Positions 1 to 6,073 of a stretch of DNA of 12,528 bases are shown here, piece after piece (the first letter of the stretch is position 1; every line of letters begins with the position of its first letter). Both the position numbers and the translations under genes were made by a program. The stretch spans positions 1 to 12,528 of the forward strand of contig CBDUST010000114.1 of NCBI GenBank assembly GCA_965369945.1, read 5' to 3'. The stretch comes from JADFNO01 sp965369945 (GTDB lineage Bacteria; Planctomycetota; Phycisphaerae; Phycisphaerales; SM1A02). The notes under the pieces were generated by a model. That model was not told the origin of the DNA and made no database searches. It worked only from the letters and a program-made list of their open reading frames with translations.

Positions 1-99
1 AGTTGGCCTGCGCCTTACTCTGGTACAGGCGATTGAGTGTTTTGAGATAGTTTCTAAGCAACTCCGCACACGTGGCAAGCCAACCGACCCGCCCTTGCC
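1..99. other. Upstream region of the ferredoxin-NADP reductase gene
   Basis: This short leader precedes the first gene. I see no convincing -35/-10 pair, no tRNA-like structure and no conserved reading frame. The end of any preceding gene lies outside the window. Confidence 0.4.
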
Positions 100-1116
100 A
101 TGCACGTTCGCCTTGGGCTACAGTGTCCACCAATGGGCCACCAAACAACCACATCCGATCCCGTTCTACCAGAAGCGAAAATGAACCTGGCGCCTCCCAA
201 GGCTCCCGTCACCGGACGTGTTGTGTCCAATGACATGTGCCTCAAGGGAAAGTCCAACGCCTTCGTCCGCCACACTGAAATCGATGTGAGCGGCACGCCC
301 CTGGCCGGCAACTTCCTCGTGGGACAATCGTTCGGCGTGATCGCGCCCGGGGTCGACGAAAACGGCAAGCCGCACAAGGTTCGCCTTTATTCCGTCGCTT
401 GCCCAAGCTGGGGTGAGGACGGCAAGGGAAACATCGTCTCCACAACCCCCAAACGACTGCTCGAAGAATACAAGCCGCAGAAAAAAACCGACGATCCCAA
501 TCGTCACACGTTATTCGTCGGCGTGTGCAGCAACTACTTGTGCGATCTGAATCCCGGCGACGAGGTCCGGGTCACCGGCCCAAATGGCAAGCGCTTCCTG
601 CTGCCCGTCAACGCGAACGATCACAGTTATCTCTTCCTCGCCACCGGCACCGGCATCGCGCCCTTTCGCGGAATGGTCCGCGAGCTAGTGGAGCATCCCG
701 ACTCGCCGTGTACCAACCCAATTCACTTGGTCATGGGTTCACCATATACATCCGACCTTATTTACGACGAGCTGTTCACCGAGCTCGATTCACAGCACGA
801 CAACTTCCACTACCACACAGCCATCAGTCGCGAGAAACGGCGAGACGGATCGCGCGGTATCTACACGCATCACCACATCGACGAACAGATCGATACCTTC
901 GGCCCGTTGCTGGAATCGTCGCGCACACTCATCTACATCTGCGGCATCATGGGTATGCAAACCGGCTTGTATCAGGTCATCGCCTCACACGGCCTCGGCG
1001 ACGGTTACTTGACGATCGCAGACGAACTGCGCGACGTAGCGCCGCTGGATTGGCCGCGAGATCAAATCAAACGCAAGGTGCGCCCCACGCCACGCTGCAT
1101 GGTCGAGGTGTATTAG
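100..1116 (+). CDS. Ferredoxin-NADP+ reductase, plant/cyanobacterial type
   Basis: FAD enzyme moving electrons between ferredoxin or flavodoxin and NADP(H), expected to be soluble and cytoplasmic. Numbered from the ATG at 100, the FAD-binding barrel carries RLYS at 95-98 and GVCSNYL at 141-147. The NADP domain carries ATGTGIAP at 181-188, AISRE at 241-245 with downstream Arg and Tyr typical of 2'-phosphate (NADPH) binding, and ICGIMGM at 280-286. The chain ends MVEVY, so the terminal Tyr that stacks on the flavin in plant-type enzymes is present. The family core begins near residue 36. The ATG at 181 would give a more typical length (311 aa) than the ATG at 100; neither has a strong ribosome-binding site, so the start is uncertain. 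There is no phycobilisome-linker extension, membrane segment or adjacent ferredoxin gene. The natural electron partner cannot be told from context. Confidence 0.93.
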   Translation: MHVRLGLQCPPMGHQTTTSDPVLPEAKMNLAPPKAPVTGRVVSNDMCLKGKSNAFVRHTEIDVSGTPLAGNFLVGQSFGVIAPGVDENGKPHKVRLYSVACPSWGEDGKGNIVSTTPKRLLEEYKPQKKTDDPNRHTLFVGVCSNYLCDLNPGDEVRVTGPNGKRFLLPVNANDHSYLFLATGTGIAPFRGMVRELVEHPDSPCTNPIHLVMGSPYTSDLIYDELFTELDSQHDNFHYHTAISREKRRDGSRGIYTHHHIDEQIDTFGPLLESSRTLIYICGIMGMQTGLYQVIASHGLGDGYLTIADELRDVAPLDWPRDQIKRKVRPTPRCMVEVY

Positions 1117-1171
1117 CGCAGTTTCACCTGCCTCCAAACACATCCAACCGCTTTCCCCTCTCTTCCCATTA

Positions 1172-1239
1172 CCCCACGGCTCCGCCGGGGGGCGATGCGC
1201 GCCTCTCGACCATCGCCGTTTCCCCCGGGCAGAGCCCGG
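1172..1239. terminator. Two GC-rich hairpins downstream of the reductase gene
   Basis: The first hairpin pairs CCCC-CGGC (1172-1180, one bulged A) with GCCGGGGG-type sequence at 1184-1191 across a TCC loop. The second pairs CCGGGC (1225-1230) with GCCCGG (1234-1239) across AGA. Both lie between the reductase stop and the insertion sequence and could end transcription. Neither is followed by a T run, so a classic intrinsic terminator is not supported. They may be ordinary intergenic palindromes. Confidence 0.35.
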
Positions 1240-1261
1240 CGTTGAAGGGGTTCCCGTCCTA

Positions 1262-1290
1262 TCCCCCTCTCCTTCCGTAGGAAATTGCAT
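1262..1290 (+). repeat. Left terminal inverted repeat of the IS
   Basis: The outer block TCCCCCTCTCC and inner block GTAGGAAATTGCAT are identical to the reverse complement of the right end. A 4-base mismatch (TTCC versus CAAA) separates them. Confidence 0.9.
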
Positions 1291-1363
1291 AATGCGCGAT
1301 AAGTAGTGAAATGAGAAAGAGTTCGCCCACCCGATGCTACTGAAAACGCCTTCAAAACATATC

Positions 1364-1368
1364 AGGAG
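1364..1368 (+). promoter_or_regulatory. Ribosome-binding site of the transposase gene
   Basis: AGGAG lies six bases before the ATG at 1375 and fixes that start. Confidence 0.7.
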
Positions 1369-1374
1369 CAAGTC

Positions 1375-2238
1375 ATGGAGGACGAACTCTTACGGGAACT
1401 GTATCCCCAAATCCGTCAGTTGGACAGGATGTCCATACGAGGCGCATGTTTTTCCAATGCGCAGATCGTCATCACCCAGTGTTGGGCAGTAATAAACGAT
1501 CGTCCGACCAAGTGGGCCTGCCAGCGAAGGAACTGGCCGCTGTGGGCGCGTCGATGGCCGATTCCATCCGAGTCGACGATGTCTCGACGCCTGCGGACGT
1601 CCTCGATTGAAGCGTTGCTTGATCAACTCGAGCACAGGTCGCGACATCGGTTGCCCTATCATTGGCAAAAGAGTATTGACGCCAAGCCACTGCCCATCGG
1701 TGGCTGGAGCCGAGATCCCGATGCGCGGTGGGGCCAAGCAGTCAGGACCAAAGCCAAGGGCTACAAGTTCTTTGCCATCGTTGACGCTGGTGGCGCTATT
1801 GATAGTTGGGCGGTCCGGCCGATGAACGGTTCCGAACCACTGGTCGCTCGGGGCATGATCAAGCTACTGGAACCCGGCGGTTATCTGCTGTGTGATGCGT
1901 TGTACGATTCCAATGCTCTGTATGAGTTGGCATCACAGCGAGGTTGGCAATTGGTGGCGCCTCGAAAGAAACCCAAGACATGCTTAGGGCATCGCCGCCA
2001 CAGTGCCCATCGTCTTCGAAGCATCGAGTTGCTCGAAACCAGCTCACTCTTCGGCCGAGCGTTGTACCGTCGGCGCACTTCAATCGAATCGACCTTCGGC
2101 ACCATGGGCAACGTCGGCTGCGGATTGGGTCCGCTGCCGAACTGGGTTCGCCGTCTGCCGCGAGTCCGCCGTTGGATTCAAATCAACGTCATCATCCACC
2201 ATGTTCGCCTCGCTCACGCCATTCGCCTGGCAGCCTAA
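1375..2238 (+). CDS. DDE transposase of the IS4/IS5 superfamily
   Basis: This 287-residue enzyme would cut and join the ends of its element. A small N-terminal region (about 1-95) resembles the DNA-binding part of IS5-type transposases. The catalytic RNase H-like domain follows. The likely acid triad is D102 in SIDAKPLPI, D174 in YLLCDALYD and E238 in YRRRTSIES. The last block fits the family signature Y-x2-R-x3-E (Y231, R234, E238), but the Lys usually seven residues after the Glu is not obvious. The start has a good ribosome-binding site and the stop touches the right inverted repeat. No frameshift or internal stop is seen, so the gene appears functional. Assignment to an exact IS5 subgroup would be a guess. 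Confidence 0.88.
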   Translation: MEDELLRELYPQIRQLDRMSIRGACFSNAQIVITQCWAVINDRPTKWACQRRNWPLWARRWPIPSESTMSRRLRTSSIEALLDQLEHRSRHRLPYHWQKSIDAKPLPIGGWSRDPDARWGQAVRTKAKGYKFFAIVDAGGAIDSWAVRPMNGSEPLVARGMIKLLEPGGYLLCDALYDSNALYELASQRGWQLVAPRKKPKTCLGHRRHSAHRLRSIELLETSSLFGRALYRRRTSIESTFGTMGNVGCGLGPLPNWVRRLPRVRRWIQINVIIHHVRLAHAIRLAA

Positions 2239-2267
2239 ATGCAATTTCCTACTTTGGGAGAGGGGGA
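2239..2267 (-). repeat. Right terminal inverted repeat of the IS
   Basis: Read on the minus strand it starts TCCCCCTCTCC and ends GTAGGAAATTGCAT, matching the left end at 25 of 29 bases. It starts immediately after the transposase TAA. Confidence 0.9.
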
Positions 2268-2366
2268 TAAGATCCCCTCCGTGCCTTGGTGTCTCGGTAA
2301 TGAATCCTTTCATACCACGCGCTCACCTTTGGCTCGCGGCTAAACGGCCCGACCGACGAAACAAAC

Positions 2367-2372
2367 TACAAT
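2367..2372 (+). promoter_or_regulatory. Candidate -10 box of the helicase gene (leaderless)
   Basis: TACAAT matches the bacterial -10 consensus at five of six positions and ends six bases before the GTG start codon at 2379. No Shine-Dalgarno sequence lies between. If real, transcription would begin at or very near the start codon, giving a leaderless message. No clear -35 box is seen at the normal distance. Confidence 0.35.
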
Positions 2373-2378
2373 ACTCAC

Positions 2379-4391
2379 GTGACAGTCAACGTTGACAATC
2401 TGCTCTCGCCTGAGGGTGCGATCGCGCGGCGATTGGACGGTTTTGAGTTGCGGCCGCAGCAGATCGAGATGGCGGCTGCCGTCGAAAAAACGTTCCAGAA
2501 CAAAGGTCGGCTCATCGTCGAGGCGGGCACCGGCGTCGGCAAGTCGTTCGCCTATCTCCTCCCAGCGATCAAGCGCATCGTCGAGCATGAAGAGCGCGTC
2601 GTCATCGCTACCCACACGATCAATCTGCAAGAGCAACTCATCGAGAACGACATCCCGCTACTGAACGCGGTAATACCCGATGAGTTCAGTGCCGTGCTCG
2701 TCAAGGGCCGTAGCAACTATGTTTCGCTGCGGCGCCTGAAACTCGCCAGCGCTCGCCAAGATCGACTTTTCGGCGACGATGATGCCCGGCACTCACTGCA
2801 CCTGATCGAGAATTGGGCGTACACAACCAAGGATGGGTCACGATCATCGCTGCCACAGCTTCCTCGGCCGGAGGTTTGGGATCACGCTCAGTCCGACACA
2901 CACAATTGCATGGGGCGAAAATGCCCAACATTCAACAAGTGCTTCTATCAAACAGCGCGGCGTCGCATGGAGAACGGCGATCTATTGATTTGCAACCACG
3001 CGCTGTTCTTCGCGGATCTGGCATTGCGCGGCCAGGGTATTCGGTTCCTTCCGCCCTACGATCATGTTATACTCGACGAAGCGCACAGCATTGAAGATGT
3101 TGCGGCCGAGCACTTCGGCATCACGCTCTCGGAACTACGAATCGCACATTTACTGAACCTGCTCTATCAGCCACGCACCGATCGGGGATTTCTCACCACG
3201 GTTCGGACCAAGGACGATTCGAAACGGCTGATTGATCTGGCGATTCAAAAGACACTTCAATGTCGCGACCAGGCTGACAAGCTGTTTGGCTCGCTGTGGG
3301 TTTGGATGGAGTCCGCCGCGCCTGCCAACGGCCGCATCCGTTCGCCGGACGTGGTCAAGGATTACTTGAGCAAGGACATGCTGGAATTGATGGGGATGTT
3401 GAAACTGTTGCGTAAGCAGGCGTCGCACGAGGCGGATCAGTTTGAGCTGAATAGTTACGTTCAGCGTTCAGACGAGATCGCGCAGCATGTTCGCATTCTG
3501 CTCGGGCAGCAACATGCTGATTGCGTGTATTGGCTTGAGGCCAGACATCGATCTCGAGTGCGAGCGAGCGCAGCCGGATTGCGGCCTCGTTTGAGTTTGC
3601 GCTGCATGCCGATCGATGTCGGACCACTGTTGCAAGAGCGATTGTTTGATCAGGAACTCTCGGTGGTGATGACGTCAGCGACGCTGGCCACCGCGCCTGG
3701 CGACTTCTCGCATGTCGTGAAGCGCCTTGGCTGTGAAAGTGCGGATACGCTTCACCTCGGCAGTCCTTTTGATCACGCCCGTCAAATGCGAGTCGTCGTT
3801 GATCGCACGATGCCGCCGCCAACTGCACCGAACTATCTAGAAACGCTCAGCCCAAAGATATTGGAGCATGTGCGCGCAAGTAGGGGAGGCGCGTTCGTGC
3901 TATTCACAAGTTTCTCAGCACTGAACCGAGTAGCTGAGCAGCTCCGTCCAATCCTACAGGACGAGGGTTACCCGGTCTTGGTTCAACAACAGGATGGTCC
4001 GCGCGGATTGCTGCTAAGGCGATTTCGCGACGACGACCGCTCAGTGCTTCTGGGCACGGTGAGTTTCTGGCAGGGGGTTGATGTTCGGGGCCGAGGTCTG
4101 CGCACGGTCATCATCACCCGCCTGCCGTTTGCGGTGCCGGACCGTCCGCTCATTGAGGCAAGACACGAGCGGATCAAGCAGCGCGGCGGCAACCCGTTCG
4201 TCGAGGAGCAAATCCCCAGCGCGGTGATCCGCTTCAAGCAGGGTGTGGGTAGATTGATTCGCTCGACAACCGATACCGGGCGCGTGATCGTGCTCGATCC
4301 ACGGATCGTGACGAAGGGCTACGGTCGAAAGTTCCTCGAAGCGTTGCCGGAAGGGGTGCTCGTTGAGGAACCGCAGGCTGAGGATGGCTAA
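2379..4391 (+). CDS. dinG: DinG-family (XPD/Rad3-like) ATP-dependent DNA helicase
   Basis: Superfamily 2 helicase of the DinG/XPD group, which unwinds DNA 5'-3' in repair and in resolving unusual structures. The 670 residues show Walker A AGTGVGKS (49-56), motif Ia ATHTINLQEQ (77-86), the DEAH box (233-236), SVVMTSATLA, a GVDVRGRGLR motif and QGVGRLIR (motif VI). There is no N-terminal exonuclease domain, unlike Firmicutes DinG. Three cysteines at C177, C182 and C188 have the C-x4-C-x5-C spacing of the E. coli iron-sulfur site. The fourth ligand, normally Cys in the NYLC-like motif, is Ser116 here (GRSNYVS). The GTG start fits the conserved N-terminal sequence (LLSPEGAIARRLDGFELRPQQ) but has no ribosome-binding site. 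The gene lies 109 bp after the IS end and runs in the same direction. Confidence 0.92.
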   Translation: MTVNVDNLLSPEGAIARRLDGFELRPQQIEMAAAVEKTFQNKGRLIVEAGTGVGKSFAYLLPAIKRIVEHEERVVIATHTINLQEQLIENDIPLLNAVIPDEFSAVLVKGRSNYVSLRRLKLASARQDRLFGDDDARHSLHLIENWAYTTKDGSRSSLPQLPRPEVWDHAQSDTHNCMGRKCPTFNKCFYQTARRRMENGDLLICNHALFFADLALRGQGIRFLPPYDHVILDEAHSIEDVAAEHFGITLSELRIAHLLNLLYQPRTDRGFLTTVRTKDDSKRLIDLAIQKTLQCRDQADKLFGSLWVWMESAAPANGRIRSPDVVKDYLSKDMLELMGMLKLLRKQASHEADQFELNSYVQRSDEIAQHVRILLGQQHADCVYWLEARHRSRVRASAAGLRPRLSLRCMPIDVGPLLQERLFDQELSVVMTSATLATAPGDFSHVVKRLGCESADTLHLGSPFDHARQMRVVVDRTMPPPTAPNYLETLSPKILEHVRASRGGAFVLFTSFSALNRVAEQLRPILQDEGYPVLVQQQDGPRGLLLRRFRDDDRSVLLGTVSFWQGVDVRGRGLRTVIITRLPFAVPDRPLIEARHERIKQRGGNPFVEEQIPSAVIRFKQGVGRLIRSTTDTGRVIVLDPRIVTKGYGRKFLEALPEGVLVEEPQAEDG

Positions 4392-4508
4392 GTTCTGTCG
4401 GACGAATCGTGAGACGGGTATCCTACCCGTCTGGAAGAGTGAAACGAACAGGCTGGAAGCCCGTCCCACCAAGCAATCTGAGCAACCTGTCAATCCGTCA
4501 GACAGAAC
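4392..4508. repeat. 117-bp inverted-repeat-bounded intergenic element with nested hairpins
   Basis: GTTCTGTCGGAC at 4392-4403 pairs with GTCAGACAGAAC at 4497-4508 (11 of 12 bases). Inside lie a perfect 9-bp hairpin (4412-4432) and a short GGCT-GGA-AGCC hairpin (around 4451-4461). There is no reading frame. It starts directly at the helicase stop codon. The layout resembles a REP or small non-autonomous (MITE-like) repeat; copy number elsewhere is unknown. Confidence 0.5.
4412..4432 (+). terminator. Perfect 9-bp hairpin after the helicase gene
   Basis: AGACGGGTA, loop TCC, TACCCGTCT. It lies 20 bases after the helicase stop and could terminate or stabilise that message. No T tract follows, so Rho-independent termination is doubtful. 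Confidence 0.4.
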
Positions 4509-4549
4509 CTAGCGACTCGGAGGCAAATTTCGTCGGACTGTGATCATGC

Positions 4550-4555
4550 TATGAT
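4550..4555 (+). promoter_or_regulatory. Candidate -10 box of the phosphohexomutase gene
   Basis: TATGAT matches the -10 consensus at five of six positions, 42 bases before the preferred ATG. No good -35 box is visible 16-18 bases upstream, so this is a weak call. Confidence 0.3.
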
Positions 4556-4597
4556 GGGTCGCCGGTTCCAAACCCTTTATCACTGAGGACGCACTTG

Positions 4598-5995
4598 ATG
4601 CTGGGCAAAGTTTTCAAGGCGTACGACGTACGCGCCACATATCCCAAGCCGTTGAACGAAAAGCTCGCATGGCAGATCGGTCATGCCGCAGCGCGATATC
4701 TCACGGAGTTGTCCGCGAACGCCGGCTTTGACGACCCGATGATGCGCCATGTCGTGGTCGGCCGAGACATGCGCACGTCGTCCCCGTCACTCGCTGAGGC
4801 GCTACAGGCAGGTGTGCGCGACTACGGCGCCCATGTCGTCGATGTCGGGATGGTTGACACGCCGATGGTATATTTCGCGATCAATCATCTGGGATGTTGC
4901 GGCGGTGTCCAAGTGACGGCTTCGCACAATCCCGCCAATTACAACGGGTTCAAGATCTCGGGGATGGGGGCCAAACCGATCGGCATGACCACCGGCCTGG
5001 ACGACATTCGGCGCTATGCTGCGCTGGTCGATCGGGAGAAGTCTCAATCTGCCGGCGGTCGACAGGAGCAGCGCGACGTATGGGATGCCTATCGCGAGCA
5101 CGTTCTACGATTCCTGGATGAATCGCTACTTAATGGATCAAAGACCATCAACGTTGTCGTTGACGCCTCCAACGGCATGGCGGGAACGATGATTCCAAAA
5201 GTGTTCGGTAGTGTTCCTGGACTGAAGATCACGAAATTGAACTTCGATAACTCCACCGGCGAGTTCGTGCATGAGCCGAATCCACTCGTTGAAGCTAATC
5301 TCCAACAGCTCAGGGAAAAAGTCCAATCGACGAAGGCTGATCTTGGGTTCTGCTTCGATGGCGATGCGGACCGATGTCTTGCGGTTGATGAGCACGCCAA
5401 GATCATTGGATGTGATCTGCTGACGGCGTGGCTCTCGACGGGCTTCCTTGAGGCCAACCCGGGTGCAGCGGTTGTGTATGACTTACGATCGACCAAGTCG
5501 TTGCCGGAAATAGTTACGGAAGTGGGGGGCAAGGCCATCAAGTCGCGCGTGGGACATGTGTTCATGAAGCAAAAGATGGCCGAGCACAATGCCGTTTTCG
5601 GAGGCGAACTGTCCGGCCACTTTTACTTCCGCGATAACTTCTTTGCAGATTCAGGTGCGATCGCTTTCGCGACGACGGTCAGTGCCTTGGCTCGCGCTGA
5701 TGGACCCCTGAGTGAGCAGATTCGCCCGGCTCGACGATATGTTCAATCAGGTGAGATCAACTTTGAGACCGAGGATAAGGATGCAGCGATCGATGCACTG
5801 GTCGATGCGTTTCCCTCGGCCGACATCGAGGAGTTGGACGGCGTGACGCTTGATCTAGGTGATTGGTGGTTCAATGTTCGATCGAGCAATACCGAGCCGT
5901 TGATGCGGCTGAATCTTGAAGGCCCGGATGATCCGATGGTCAGTGCCTACGTCGAGCAAGTGGCCGAACACCTCGGGCGGCGCGTCGGGCACTGA
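4598..5995 (+). CDS. Phosphomannomutase/phosphoglucomutase
   Basis: Alpha-D-phosphohexomutase that interconverts hexose 6- and 1-phosphates, feeding GDP-mannose or UDP-glucose for polysaccharides and LPS or glycogen. All four active-site elements are present: phosphoserine loop TASHNP (Ser109), metal loop DGDAD (254-258), sugar loop GELSGH (336-341) and phosphate-binding RSSNTEP (428-434). The length of 465 aa fits the bacterial PMM/PGM (AlgC/ManB) family. I prefer the ATG at 4598 over the TTG at 4595 because GAGG (4585-4588) is well spaced to it. Sequence alone does not tell mannose from glucose preference; the VTASHNPANYNG and GGELSGH wording is closest to PMM/PGM rather than phosphoglucosamine mutase. 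The next gene starts 78 bp downstream on the same strand but is functionally unrelated. Confidence 0.93.
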   Translation: MLGKVFKAYDVRATYPKPLNEKLAWQIGHAAARYLTELSANAGFDDPMMRHVVVGRDMRTSSPSLAEALQAGVRDYGAHVVDVGMVDTPMVYFAINHLGCCGGVQVTASHNPANYNGFKISGMGAKPIGMTTGLDDIRRYAALVDREKSQSAGGRQEQRDVWDAYREHVLRFLDESLLNGSKTINVVVDASNGMAGTMIPKVFGSVPGLKITKLNFDNSTGEFVHEPNPLVEANLQQLREKVQSTKADLGFCFDGDADRCLAVDEHAKIIGCDLLTAWLSTGFLEANPGAAVVYDLRSTKSLPEIVTEVGGKAIKSRVGHVFMKQKMAEHNAVFGGELSGHFYFRDNFFADSGAIAFATTVSALARADGPLSEQIRPARRYVQSGEINFETEDKDAAIDALVDAFPSADIEELDGVTLDLGDWWFNVRSSNTEPLMRLNLEGPDDPMVSAYVEQVAEHLGRRVGH

Positions 5996-6020
5996 TCGGA
6001 CGTCATTTTGGGACATTTCT

Positions 6021-6050
6021 TTGACCGGTGAGCTGCGGTCGATCGATACA
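6021..6050 (+). promoter_or_regulatory. Candidate promoter of the sensor kinase gene
   Basis: TTGACC (6021-6026) resembles a -35 box, and GATACA (6045-6050) is a poor -10 box 18 bases on. A start near 6057 would leave a short leader containing the AAGGAG ribosome-binding site at 6061-6066. Confidence 0.25.
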
Positions 6051-6073
6051 CTACCTTCGGAAGGAGCCGGTCC

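Larger units (their letters stand above)
1262..2267 (+). mobile_element. Complete IS5-superfamily insertion sequence, about 1.0 kb
   Basis: One transposase gene is enclosed by inverted repeats at 1262-1290 and 2239-2267 that match at 25 of 29 positions. A TA dinucleotide flanks both outer ends (1260-1261 and 2268-2269), consistent with the 2-bp TA target duplication seen in some IS5 groups; because TA is its own reverse complement, it could also belong to the repeats. The transposase frame is intact and its stop codon directly abuts the right repeat. The element therefore looks whole and possibly active. It sits between the reductase and helicase genes and disrupts neither. Confidence 0.88.

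Noticed and set aside
525..1280. 251-codon plus-strand frame inside and after the reductase gene
   Set aside because: The product is Arg/His/Ser-rich and motif-free, as expected from reading a GC-rich gene in the wrong frame.
1172..2267. GC hairpins at 1172-1239 as part of the insertion sequence
   Set aside because: They lie outside the matched inverted repeats and have no counterpart beyond the right end.
4412..4432. Hairpin as a classic Rho-independent terminator
   Set aside because: The stem is perfect but no run of T follows, so it is listed only as a possible terminator or part of a repeat element.
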